Positions 1-11,942 of a DNA stretch of 64,000 bases are shown here, in pieces (positions within the stretch are counted from its first letter, which is position 1; each line of letters opens with the position of its first letter). Source of the DNA: Opisthorchis felineus (Eukaryota > Platyhelminthes > Trematoda > Opisthorchiida > Opisthorchiidae). Location of the stretch: NCBI GenBank assembly GCA_004794785.1, contig SJOL01003020.1, positions 31,460-95,459 on the forward strand. The letters run 5' to 3'. Position numbers and translations under genes: made by a program. The notes beneath the pieces are model-generated. The model saw only the letters and a list, made by a program, of their open reading frames with translations. It had not been told where the DNA came from and did not search any database.

Positions 1-590
1 CAAGACCACATGAAATAAAGCAAGGCAAGTACTCAGTTCGTGAGAAAGTCTGTTCATCCGATGTAGAGATCATTTCCAGACAGTTCCTTAGTGATGGTCT
101 TTATAGGAGAGGTGATTGTACTGACTGATCCGGCGTTTCATATTAGGAAGTGAAAGCCAGGACGAACCTAGTTTAATTCGCTAACACAAAACTCATGAGA
201 CTGACCAAAATCATTCTCCTGACTATCGACCATAGATGGTCACAACCGACATGGCGTGAACTTTGTATCCTGTATTTTCATCACTTTCTTTTCAATTTTT
301 CAACGTTTTTCCGCCCCAACCATGTGCAAGATTTGTCAGAACATCCTATACTCCGAACCTGTTGATTGACGTTAATAGCTTATGTGTTGTTTTAGTACCA
401 GTCGAGTCGGCTTACTTCAACCTTATTAACAGTGCATTCTTCAGATTCTTCATAAACGTCTTTCATAAATTAGGCTGGTGGCTTTGTACTAGCATATCTA
501 CTGTGGTGGTTACTCCGCAATGGCTTTACTGACAGTTGCATTGTTCTTACCATGGCGTTGTATACCTCTTCATTTAGCTTTTGGGGGATA
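1..590. other. No recognisable gene or repeat
   Basis: I see no exon with convincing splice sites, no retroelement motif and no tRNA-like segment here. The short open frames have unremarkable composition and match no family I know. Confidence 0.5.
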
Positions 591-599
591 GTGCTATCT

Positions 600-730
600 G
601 AAAACAACTAGAACATAGGGTTGACGGAAACGCGGGGACTATGCCTACCTGATGAGCCCCAAGAAGGGGGAAATCGGTCGCGGGCTGTGGAAGAGTTTTC
701 AGCAACCTTTTGAGAAGTGTTCCTTCAAGA
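600..730 (+). repeat. Hammerhead-ribozyme repeat, copy 1
   Basis: This is a diverged copy of the repeat best seen at 47455-47568. It has the same order: a GTTGACG(G)AAA lead-in, then CTGATGA at 649-655, a CCCC/GGGG hairpin (stem II), GAAA at 670-673, a TCGGTC stem III with cleavage site, and a CAGCAACCTT tail. The flanking stem I strands are 643-648 and 680-685. The closing pair of stem II is changed (G opposite G) and one stem I pair is A opposite C. The fold is recognisable but probably weakened. Assignment to the family is by direct comparison within the window. Confidence 0.7.
643..685 (+). ncRNA. Hammerhead ribozyme motif (diverged)
   Basis: The two invariant core boxes are present: CUGAUGA at 649-655 and GAAA at 670-673. 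Stem III is only an A-U pair and a U-G wobble around a CG loop (673-678). The predicted cleavage position is after C679. Stem I would be 643-648 with 680-685, with one mismatch and one wobble. Sequence divergence makes activity uncertain. Confidence 0.5.
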
Positions 731-3700
731 AAACACTGCGTAGTTCTCCGTACAACACGTTCTCTCATATGCTGCTTATGCCTTCGTTCACTCAGTTGCA
801 CACTACTCCAACAAAACGGAATAGGTAGAACTAACTGTTGTCTCAGTCATCAGGCATCCAAACATCGTGAAAATCAGTGTCCTATAATTCTGTAGGGAGG
901 TCATTTATTCGAATACCTCATTTCTGAATGCAGCTTACCATTCATCTGGAGCTTGATATGTTGAGACCCAAGCTAGGTGCCATTCTAGTGTCCTCTGTGT
1001 TCGGTTGTTGCTTCTAACTGGAAGCTATCGTAAGCTCTGTAGTTATTGTCTAGTCGGCTAGATGAACAGTGCGCACTGACGGCGTCTGCTCGTTTGGTGA
1101 CGAAACGTTTGAAACTTGCTTGCCAAACTCTTCGAATGGATCAACAGCCACCTGATCTACAACCAATAACCGCACCCGAGCTACCAATGTTTTGACACAT
1201 TGCCAACAGTAAAGTTACTCCACTGTCAGGCCATTTCGTAAACGTCAAATCCATTATCTTGTTTTGCGGCCGACTGTGGTCCGCGTTTTGTGTTTGACTG
1301 AATGTAGGGTTCGCTAGATTAGTAAGTACTCGGCTGCACACCCAGCCTCCTTGTCACGCCAGTTAGGTTAGTTTGGAGTTTGGACATTCAGATATCAAGA
1401 ACCCGTGACTGCAAACCGAAACTCACACAGCGCTGATTGACCACACCATTGATGAAGCAACCATCCGCACCTCCACTGACTATTGGTAGGTGATACCTAA
1501 CCAGCCCACACTGGTCATGGCTGGGAAATTTTGCGCCCCTGTAGAGGCCATTCATTGCCTTTTTAGATGTAGTGATAAAACCCAAAACTGAAGAAAGTAG
1601 TCGTCTGGTGTGTAAATTTTACAGCTAGCAGAAACAAAAAGTGTATATATTCGCACATCTGGAGGTCGGTAGCCAACAGAGATACTCGCTATGCACCAAC
1701 CATCGTAGAATTTTTTTTAGCAAAAGCAGTCTTCTGAAGAAACAGTTATCACGCACGATGTCTTTTTAACGAAGAAAGAAACCTATCAGGAGCCAATTTT
1801 GGTATTCTTTGAGGTTTCACCCAGTCAGAGTGAACTCACCGGTCTTTTATTCCGCTCCCGTTTTTTCTGAAAGCGTACAATAGCCTTGCCTCTTTGTTTT
1901 TTGTATCTCCAGGCACTTTTTTGGGGAGCAGTCCAAAAGACCGAGAAGAATTGAAGGTAGATGAACGAACTACATCTTTGTGGTGAGTTACTGCTTCTAG
2001 CTTATCAGGGACTCGCTTTGATCACCTCCTAACCCAGGCAGTCCCCTAGAGTCTCCATTTTTTTGATTACCCGGCCTGTGCGTACGGATTACCTTACACT
2101 AAACTGAAGGCCACTTTACGTTGTCAGAAACAATGAGCCGTTGAAAGTTGTTTCAGCCTAGTCGAACCTATTCACCTTTGCGTGACCTGAAAACCCAAGC
2201 GTATTCTTAGTACCTAACATATTATACAGTACTCCATTATCGAACGATTCCCCCAACAACAGTTGTCTACGGCCCGACTATATGACCACACGGAAATCAC
2301 GAGAGATAGGATTTTTTGTAGTTGATCCCCCGGAGGGATAACCGCCTTTCCTATTCGGCTGAATTATCTATTTTTTCGAATCTTACTAGAGACCATTTCA
2401 TGTACCGCTGCAACATGGCAACTAGACATGTCAACGACCCAGTCAAGTTACTTAGCCACGGTACTCTCGGCGCACAACTGCCGCGCAACCCAACGGAAGC
2501 TCGATTGCTACAGGACTGCCCATATCTAAACAATAGTAGTAAAAAGGCCACGTATTTCACTTTGTCAGGCTACCTCGCCCCTCTGGGTGTACGTCAGTGA
2601 AGCACCAGTGTTCTCTGGCTTTGTTGTCAATGATGATGGCTCCGAGCCGACAATAATAATGGTAGCCCACTTTCGATGCTTGGAATGCTAATGAGACTCA
2701 AGTAGAACGGGAAAGCCATCTGCTCATAAATATGCCATATTCAGAACCGCGATATTCACTAATAAGGAGATTTTGCGTTTTCATTCGTGACCAGTGTTAC
2801 CTCTCTTATAGGGTGTATTTAGAACAGCCCAGTGTTCTTGCAAACTTCAAGAATCCCCTATATTGTGCTGACAATGATCGCGACACCACAAACTACGCAT
2901 GTTGGCCATGTTTGGCTCCACAAGCTTTGGTGAGTTTGTAGTAGGTACTCATTTTAAACGTTTGTCTTGTGATAAAGCTAGGTCCAAACGAAATCTACCA
3001 CCTTTATTTTGAAACTTTTAGTTATAGCTGTTGTCCTCTTGCTATTCTTCCTAAAATGTGTCCAGTCTGTTCGCTTGACTTTCAGAGATTTTCACAAGTC
3101 TACCCGCTTTGAATACTCACTACATTCTGGTGATTTTTCTATCAGATTGCACTTCATCCGACTTCCAGTGTTTTCATAATGAACCAATAACTAACAGCGC
3201 TGAAGCTCTTATGCCTCTTCGGTATTCAGTTTGGAGACAAAGTGGTTGATCGTACTAGCTTAGGGGCAGGAAATGAGGATAGATTTTATCGCCTCCCAAT
3301 GAATGGCAATTTCCGGCGAAACGGGAAATTCGCTTGAGTTCCCCCATTAACACCGACCTAATTTGCAATTGAGTGTAGTTCGCCACTTGCGTACAATCTG
3401 TTACTCACGTTGGATACAAAGTTGGTGGGATTTCGGGAGCGCAAGAAGTGGGTTGTCGAGGTGTTTTCTGCAAACTTATAAGCAGTATATCATGCCTAAA
3501 TAAGCTCCCCTTTTTCATGCTCACTGTTGACGTGATCCATGGAGAAATTCTACTTCCATGAGAAAAGGCCATTCGGGTGAACGGGATATTAGGATCTGTC
3601 TATAACCGGTTTGTATGTCGACGATTTTCGTAGCTGTATGAAAATCTGCTGGTTAACGACCACTCCTATGACTGAACTGGTTCAGTGAACGCTATTCGTA

Positions 3701-5104
3701 ATTCATTCTCTCACTTTTATCGAGTTATTCGGTTGGGCTTTCACGTTTAAACCTACAACATCCATGTTAATGAGTGGCAAAAAAATCTGGCCCTTACATT
3801 GATTGGTCTGCACTTACGATCGAACTAAACGGATAATTTCCGCTCTTTTCTAGTGTAGCTTCTAACTTCAGCACTTCCAAGGTCAGTTGCGGTGAGCATC
3901 GGTCGAGTGAACCATATCAGGAGAAACTAAACTCCGATGTTTGCCCATAAAATTATGGGTTCTTAATTTTGCTGCTTGGGTGTGTGGACCTCTTCATTCT
4001 GGGGCGATGTATACCACCAACAAAAAAAAAACGAATTTCGGATGTTCTGTAGACCATTGACTAATTAAACTCAGCTTAGGGGCTGCTGCCCATAAAAGCT
4101 GCCAAATTGAAAAGGATTGTTGCGGAAAGTTACTAGGTAGCAGTTATGTAGTTTGGGGGAGCAGTTGATCTTTGCGGACAAATTACTAAGGTGACAGCAT
4201 TTCTGGTACCCAAAATCAGTCCTTGCCAGGATTCCTGGACACCCAAGTTCAGTTAATATCGGTAATTGACCATCTATGTTTTGTTGCCAAACCCGTTACT
4301 GAAAATCTTCAGTGGTATACCTTGATCAGATAGGCCTAGCGAAAGATACAATGAGACCAAGTGATGTGGGGCGGCGAGTCATTATTTTCATTTCAAAAGG
4401 TCGATGCTGGGACGCGCACTTGGAAATTACAAAGTAATTAAGGGATGGATTGTGAGCTTCGAAGAATAGTGGATGTTGTGATGTGTAATAAGTTACTAGC
4501 CCAAGCTAGACTATTAACTACCTTCAGGTAAAGAGTTGCACTGTTGTGTGAAGACATGTTTTTGACGGATAGTGTAGTAACAACGGACTTTTTCCTTCAG
4601 TTGAGTTCCAGGACGACGTAGTAAAACCAAACCTGTGCGAAAATCGTCTTAATCAAGCCAACCTTGTTATCATATTTCTCGTATTATCACCTTCCCCTCA
4701 TCCTCATGGGTAGCGCTCTGACAGCTTCTATTGTCCGGATGGTTGGCTTTCATTCCTGCCCAACAGATCATATTCTCTTCGCTAAAAATTGCAACGAATA
4801 TGACACCCGAATGCTTGTTTCGGTACCTGAATTATAGGCCCAGCATGTTATTAGATATTTGTCAGTTTACTTATGACTTCCACAATGAACTCAATCTGTG
4901 CTCTATCGGTGTGTGCGGAAGACCTGCTCTTGTTCATTCAATTGAACACATATTTGTCCTCTTCTTGGTGGAGGAATAGCTCCTTTCGATAGAATGCCTC
5001 TGCTGACACTTGGCAGTCTTTTGATTTCCATTCACAGTAACTAGACCTGAGAGTTTCTCTGTGTTTTGGTCCTGCGGTTGAAATAAAACCACTGTTTCTT
5101 TCAG
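731..5104. other. Long stretch without supported gene
   Basis: I see no recognisable domain or retroelement. Open frames at 2322-2600 (+) and 2732-2941 (+) are no longer than expected by chance and lack good splice sites. This may be intergenic sequence or a large intron upstream of the exon at 5105. Confidence 0.4.
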
Positions 5105-5238
5105 GAGCTTTGGCGTGAAGTGTATCTGAAACAGCAGTATACCGAACCGGAGCCCATATGGGCCAAACCTCGTCAGCTCAATCGTCTGATAAAAGAACAA
5201 TTTTTCGCTGAACTTGAAAAAACTCGCCATTTGCGAAA
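5105..5238 (+). CDS. Internal exon of an unidentified conserved-looking gene
   Basis: A pyrimidine-rich tract ending in TTTCAG (acceptor AG at 5103-5104) is followed by 44 open codons. They begin ELWREVYLKQ and continue through EPEPIWAKPRQLNRLIKEQF to EKTRHLR, then a GTGAGT donor at 5239 in phase 2. The composition (charged, amphipathic, no low complexity) and the paired strong splice sites look like genuine coding sequence. If the donor is not used, the frame ends at TGA 5240-5242 one codon later, which would make this a last exon. I do not recognise the protein and assign no function. One possible partner exon in a compatible phase begins at 6117 but is not convincing. Confidence 0.6.
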
Positions 5239-7274
5239 GTGAGTTTACTTTTCATTGTATGCGCATCACATCTGTGTCCTCATCAGCACTCGGGTAACAT
5301 ATTTGGTGGCTTCAAACTAGGCTTATCTGTGTATTCTTCCAACATCTCGGCACCTGAAGACTTGAAGTGACTGGATTCTTATACCACCACGCAGTTTATA
5401 TGTATTCACTTGTGTTTGTCGACGGTCGTGCATTTTGACGGGTATAATAAACACAAATGTCGCCCAAATGACTGTCACGGCTTATTTAGGCTGGACTCGG
5501 AGTACGTGGTTCCAACAAACTCAATTTTGCGATAACACCAGGGACACTGAACAGTCTGGCCTTTGGGGACAGCAGCTAGGCTGCTTCGTTTTATAATCGT
5601 CATTCACAAGTTTATACCTGTAAACTGTCACCTAGATAGTTCCAGCCCAGGTTTCGACTGAAATGCCCAAACGGTGAAGAAGTCGTAACTCGCTAGCTAC
5701 ATCTTGAACGTGGGTGTCATTATGGCACCCTTTCGGTGTACAGCTATTATTCAACCGGAAGCAAGAGTTAGGTCTATATACTGTCAGATTGTAGGAGGCA
5801 TCGCAATGTTGGAAGTGAGTGGGCAACACGAACTTCTCAGTCAGTAGCTTTATTATTTAAAGGTAACAGTACCTGTATCTAGTTTGCTATGCTCACCTAT
5901 TGAACATGACCAAGATTGTCCTCCGTTATCTGTAGATTCATCCCTTCTGCTTACATCCTCGTTTCTCATCGAGCCCTTAATGTTGAATTATTTACTCCCC
6001 CATCTTCAAAGCGTTGTTTTAACGTTTTATTTATCTTTTTTGTTCCTTTCCTATCCGTGGACAACTCACTTGGTACCAGATTGTTGAATTCGCTTCAACA
6101 AGAAGCTCGTTCTGCAGGGCTACTTACAAAAGCGTCCAAGACTTGAAGCCCGTCTGTCGATACTGTTGGATACACCGCTTTGGAGAATCTCGAGACCCAC
6201 GGTCAACGACAACTCCGCGGCTCTCGAGCGTCCAATCGTCAACAATGATCCTAACTATGTATATCATTTTTGCTACTTACTATGTACTTGTTTTTTCCTG
6301 GCGTTTTTTCTTTATGCCAAGTACACTTCTCTTCAACCACAACTAAACGTCCGTAGGATTCTGAATTTACCCGCTCCAACTGTGATACGACCTCTGATCA
6401 CTGCACCATATGTCGTGTTTGAGGGTTGTGGGTCTGTTTGCGTGAATTTCTTTTAGCAAGGATTCAGATACATTACGGATAGCATTGTTATACCATAACT
6501 CTGACGTATCACACCTGTTCTTGGTAAACTCGTTGGCGGTACCGATCAAAGAAGTCTCCGTGCTTTTACTCTCACGCAGATGAATGCTGATTGGTTGGGC
6601 GTAGGTATACTACGAATTCGGTGCCACCTTACACCAGTAGGTCTTGATCACAACCGTGATGGCTTGCTCGGGCTTTTAACATTAGGACTTCTAAATGCTT
6701 CCATAGATAATATTCATCGGCTAGGCCTCTGCAACGTACTTCTCCTAAGTGGAATGGTTGAGTTCTTACAGCTCTACACCAAAGCTTGTTTCAGACATTT
6801 ACATCCAAATTGTTTCACCGGTTTGTGCGCTTCATGAATCGGCTCCATGTGATTCTGTATTGGGCACTAAAAGACAGACCATTCATCCACGAAACCAGCG
6901 CAATACTGGATGTGTCAGAATACTCACCACCCAGCCCGTACTAAGGTAGTTTTTTTAATTGTAGGTTGAATCTCCCTTAACCACAAATGGTGAATTAGTC
7001 TGTCCGACTGCCTTTGAGAGGATCCAATCTTTGGGTTGCTTTTTAGGTCTGGTTCCTCTGGTGACACTGGCAGATATAAATATCCGCTATTCCAGTTTGT
7101 CTCCGGACGTTTCAACCAGTGTTCCCACACAAGTGTGCGAGAACGAACGAATTGTGAAGTCAAATAAGCTTTTTACGCGGGATCCCAAAAATGACAAATC
7201 AATAGTATAGCAGAAGAGAACAATGAGAAGTGGGCCTTGTTTTTTTGGACCACTATTCTATGCAACAACAAAAA
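5239..7274. other. No firmly supported gene
   Basis: A possible acceptor (GTTCTGCAG, ending 6116) precedes open reading in more than one frame to about 6260. One frame reads GYLQKRPRLEARLSILLDTP; the frame matching the phase of the 5105 exon reads KPVCRYCWIHRFGES. I cannot decide between them. The leucine-rich open frame at 6580-6837 has no splice support. These are noted as weak possibilities only. Confidence 0.3.
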
Positions 7275-7306
7275 TACCTGTCAGCAACCTTATGAGTAGT
7301 GCATTC
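7275..7306 (+). repeat. Fragment of hammerhead repeat tail
   Basis: The segment TCAGCAACCTTATGAGTAGT followed by GCATT matches the tail that lies just 3' of the ribozyme core in the copy at 47528-47555. The ribozyme core itself is absent. This is a short truncated relic. Confidence 0.6.
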
Positions 7307-10300
7307 ATCTAAAAGTACCTATCCTTCCTCTGTTTGACCCCGTTGTTAAGGCCTACAATGCGAGCACACGTGGAGTTTGTTAACCTTAATAGGTGTATAA
7401 TCCTGAGGAGCTTTCTTCAGGCTCAAGCCGCTCCTAGGTGTTGTCCGGGTGAGGCAGCTAAGTTGTGAACAGTTGCCCGAAACCTAGTTCAACACTGATC
7501 AACTTTATTTGGAACGGCGTAATATTGTGATACCTTGATAAACAACCCCAACATAAACTGTTTGGGTCTTGTTCGGTTTGGGCGAATTTCTCTCTGGTTG
7601 AGGCAAGTGTACCTTTTAATCCAAATGGACAGTGCATTGTTTCACCAAGACCCCATGACAGTACTTTACTCCATAAGGACTCTACAGATCGGCCGCCTCG
7701 AAATTGCTTGGGTGTGATACAGGCTCGTGGATCGTCCAACATAGGGTATTCCCGTATATCGTGATCAATGGACCACTTCCACGAACCATATATGGGTTTA
7801 GTGCTTTGCGCGTGCGTGATCTTCACTCCACAGCCAATTGTAAATAGAATTGTTGGCGATGCTCTGCCTGAATAGTGCGTATGTTTTCCATGTTGCAACA
7901 CGGAATAAGACAGTTTCAAAGGGAATGCGACAGCATTCCTACTTCACTCGATTGCACCATTTTTCGGCGGGGCGAACTGTCCAAACTTTCATTCATTCGT
8001 TGCTTTTGCGAAGAACAGAGCAAACAGTTCTGCAGACTTGTCATGCCGCTGATCGCCTTACTCCCTTTAAAGCCAGATACATTGTTAGGTTTCTGCTGGA
8101 GCCTTTCGTCAGTTACCATGAAAGTAAATAACTGCGTTCATATCGAAGCCGTGCGATATCGTGATTGCGCTCTTTCTGCCACAGAGAGCAAAACAGTTTA
8201 GAAATGCAAGTGACACCATTCGAGGATAAATACACTTCGTAGTGCCATAGCCACCTAACCACGGAGCTAATTGAGAAAAAATGTGAGATGTAGACACCGA
8301 TCATCGTAAAAAAAGATAAGTCGTGGTCGAGTGGGATAGTATCTGGCACAGTACTGCTCTTTTCCATCACTAGACGGTAAATGGAGGCTTGCACAAAGTT
8401 CATGTCGCCCCATAGTGCTATAGGTGATTCGTAGATTCCGCCAGCACATCTTGGCCGCCTCCACGTTGGTCTTCGTAAAGTAGTCCTCGTCCTCCTGCTG
8501 CCATACGCTGAGCGGATCAAGCAATGCCGCCGTCCGTTCTTGTGATCACTGGATGGCCTACTTTGGATCATAATGCTTGTGTAAGCTTTACAACGGGCGT
8601 GAATTTGTTCGTATTTTTAGGGGGATTCGGTGTCCAGATGTTTCATGGTGAGGTTCTTTCAGCTGATTTAATACGATCGCTCAGCTAGGCCATAAATTGT
8701 TACAACCGTTTGCTGTGATCTGGATGCTAGTTTTTACCCACCCAACCTGGCGCTGATGCTCCCATCAGCTTTCTCATGATTCTGTAAGTTCCGGCAGTGG
8801 TGAGTTAGTTTTACAGTAGCGCCATGCTGAACGGTCTTCCGAGCCCCTAAACTAGATGGGGATCTCATTTCAGCCGACGTCACTGGCTCCGAACTCGATA
8901 GAGCAGAATGGTTGGAGTTTTCATTCACACAGTTTTAAGGGCTTTTAGAACTACTCTCACTAGTATTTTGTGTTGGGCCCGATCAACTTAAGTTAGCCGT
9001 TGAGCATTTGGACTGTTTTCTTTCCCACCTGTCGTTTTGATTTTAAGCTGAAAATCGTGATAAGGGAACGGCGTAGCTACCAGCAAATATGCGAATGTTT
9101 ATCCCCAAATGTGGCAACGGAAAGTACGGATTACCTTATTTTTCACCACATGCGTTCAAATCTATGGTTTGTCCGTTAGAACATCTCAAAGCAAATACAA
9201 AAAAATGTCGGGTTTTACTCTTCTTGCGCACCCTCAATTCATCTTGACTGTTCGGATCTCTTGCTCAGTCTGGACCAGAAAGAAATAGCCATACTATTTT
9301 CATTAGCAGACATTTTTTTAATATAGAAAATTGTAAGGGACAGGACCGGAGTTGCCGATGAGCAACTGTGTGAACATCATTACTGAAATTTGTTGGTTAG
9401 ACTTGGAAACGTTGTGAACCAGACGATTTCCGCGTGCGTTCCACTTTCCAAAATGGCAAAATGTACGCTGCCGCAACTACGTAATCGTTGCAAAAAACTT
9501 CCGATGATATAAGTGACATTCTCACGCCGTGTCAATTTTCTTGCTTCTGTTCTGTACCCAACCGCTAATCGTGAGAATAGTAGTGATGGCGGTGAACTTA
9601 TTACGTACGAGGAGCATTTGCACTCACCGTGAGAGTCACATGGCTGGGTTAATTCCCTCTGATTACGAGTTTCAACAATCAGGATGCACAGGATAGCCGT
9701 GGTACCCTCTCGTTGCCAGCAACGTAGCGGGTGCATATAAGTCCATGTAAGTTCGAGATCACTTGGGTGACTACTATTGTAGCGTGAAGCTAGTCGGAGC
9801 TGGAAAGGCAAATGTTTTTGTATTGCTTTAAGGTTCGCTTAAATTCACCTGTTTGTTTGTTCTGTACGTGTGCGCAGCTTCCTCCGGTGCATATTTGTTT
9901 GGGTAACTAAGAGTGGAGTCTTCATAATTCGGCTGAGATTTGGCGCATGAAGTATCGTACTTATCCATCGGAATCTCAGATGAAGTCGTGTGTCGGAGGA
10001 CGCTCGAATGAGAATAATTACTTCTGAGCTGTAATCAGCTGGTCCTTATAAATATAAATACTAAGATGAATTAGTCGCAACGGTAAAACGCTTTGAGATA
10101 GAGCGGTCAGATTGAATTCAGGCAATGCAGTCACGCCTGGGGAGTGTGGTGGGTCTCATCTAGCGGTTGACATGGCAGCACATGGGCCACAGAGGTTAGT
10201 CGAAGAAGTGGAATTAGTTCACATATTTTGTCGGAACGTGAGAGTGATCTGTCAAAGATGTACAGTGCGTCCGTTTCTGCAGGCACAGATAGGGGTGCAT

Positions 10301-11878
10301 AGAACCGTTCTGTGTGCATAAATTTTGCCTGTGACTGGACTGAAACTAACTCCGCTGTGTAGAGTATTTTGAGCCTAATTATATGTTAATCTGGTGTTGA
10401 CACGGTGGAAGACAGTTTTATTCCCTGAAGACCAGAATAGGCGCATACGGTGTTTGTACGGCGGGACATTGAGCATTAACTCGACACATATCCAGAAGTT
10501 GGCTATCCTTCTAACGGTTCGAGACAAAACTGCCATCCCGATCGATTTCTGGACGAAAAATGAAGCTGCCTGCGGGGAAGCGTGCCAACAAGAATGTGGC
10601 ACAAAAGTTGCCTTGTCAGCGAAAGTCATTAAGAGGCAATTCAACTTTGTAACTTTCAAACCAGAAACTGAACGGAGCATTTAAGGCCTATTTCTGATCA
10701 GCTAAATTACGTCTGTCCTGATCCAGTCGTTCATCATCGGGATGCATGCAGAGTGACCGAGTTTCCCGTCTAGCCAGATCTTTGCTTGCTCCTGTGAAAC
10801 ATGATACATGAGGTGAGAACGTCTACTCGGGTATCGGAACATAATCCAACTTCTCTAGTTGAAGAGTTGTGCGAAAAATCAGGCGGTCGGTCTTTTAGAC
10901 ACGGTTCATCGGGCAAATAACGACGCAGGATGAATTATCCCATAGCTTATCAGCACCAAGCTACCAGGTCTAATTAGATTCATAGTATTTTATGCGGCAG
11001 AGATAGTTTGTATCCACACTCATAGGCCAGATTTACCCACACTGAACCGTTTTGTACAACCCCTTACGTTGTCTGTGTCTACATCAAGGGAGACTGTCCA
11101 CACAACAGATCACCGTCCTTAAATTCCGACGAAACCTGTGCAAATTTCACTCGCCCAATTTACTCCCATTGTTTGTGCGTCACCAAGTCAGGTGTCGGAT
11201 AGGCCTCCCCATCGTTTGGAGGTCATACTATGTTGGCTATTTTTAATCTAACTGCTTTCTACTTAAACGTCTTGTAGTTTCGGTCGTTTCACCAATATTC
11301 GTAATTTCTACCCGTGGATTTCTGGATAAATAAGATGTCTTCGAGGTTGCAACTTCCAAAATTCAGGCGTCTATGTTTATTGCGTTTTTATTAAGCTTCT
11401 TGGTATGAGTGATTTGTTCAAGAGAGCGAAAAATTCAGGTCGACAAATACCGCGAATTAAAGAATTAAAGAATTTAATAAAATACAATATCTCAGCTTGC
11501 GGAAAGTCTCGTTGGCATACAGTGGACGGAGACCACAAGTTATTCTGCAGCCATAGTAATTTGTGGAGTTTGCTGTAGCCCACAGAAACTCTTGAGGCAA
11601 AAAATGTGAGAGGATCACATATGCATATGTGTCTAGTGTCCCTCGCCCGGATAAACTAACTTGGAAGCCTGTGTCCCTGTACCTGGAGAATCGTTACTCG
11701 GAGTAAACATTATGACAGGAACACTCACTAACATGATAATTTGTAGGAGGCTGGAGGAACGTGACCTCTTCAGCATAGAAGTTCTACACTTGATTCCATC
11801 AGATGGAGTTAAACGCAAACGTCGTCATAAATTTGCCTATGTCCTATGCGCGTAGGTCACGTTTTTTCTCCCAAACAG
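7307..11878. other. Stretch without recognisable gene
   Basis: The longest frames (7458-7919 -, 8113-8571 -, 9380-9811 -) are about 145-153 codons, which a rough estimate says a 64-kb window can contain by chance. None carries a domain I recognise or a convincing splice pattern. A frame at 11740-11855 (+) ending RRHKFAYVLCA looks mildly coding-like but stops immediately and has no clear acceptor. Confidence 0.4.
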
Positions 11879-11942
11879 GTTAATATCGCCCATGAAGAAT
11901 TCAGATCGGATTTACTGACGGCAGTAATACAAATGGCGTTCA
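11879..11942 (+). CDS. Possible short internal exon, unidentified
   Basis: A TTTTTTCTCCCAAACAG acceptor ends at 11878 and a GTGAGT donor starts at 11943. They bracket 64 bases reading VNIAHEEFRSDLLTAVIQMA plus F in the open frame. Both splice sites are good and the peptide looks like ordinary globular protein. The length is small enough for chance, no neighbouring exon is identified, and the phase relation to the exon at 5105-5238 cannot be tested. No function is assigned. Confidence 0.3.

Noticed and set aside
7458..8571. Two minus-strand open frames of about 150 codons
   Set aside because: A rough chance estimate gives a few frames of this length in a window this size. No domain, no splice pattern and no second copy were seen.
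9380..9811. 143-codon minus-strand frame
   Set aside because: Low-information composition and no recognisable motif or splice support.
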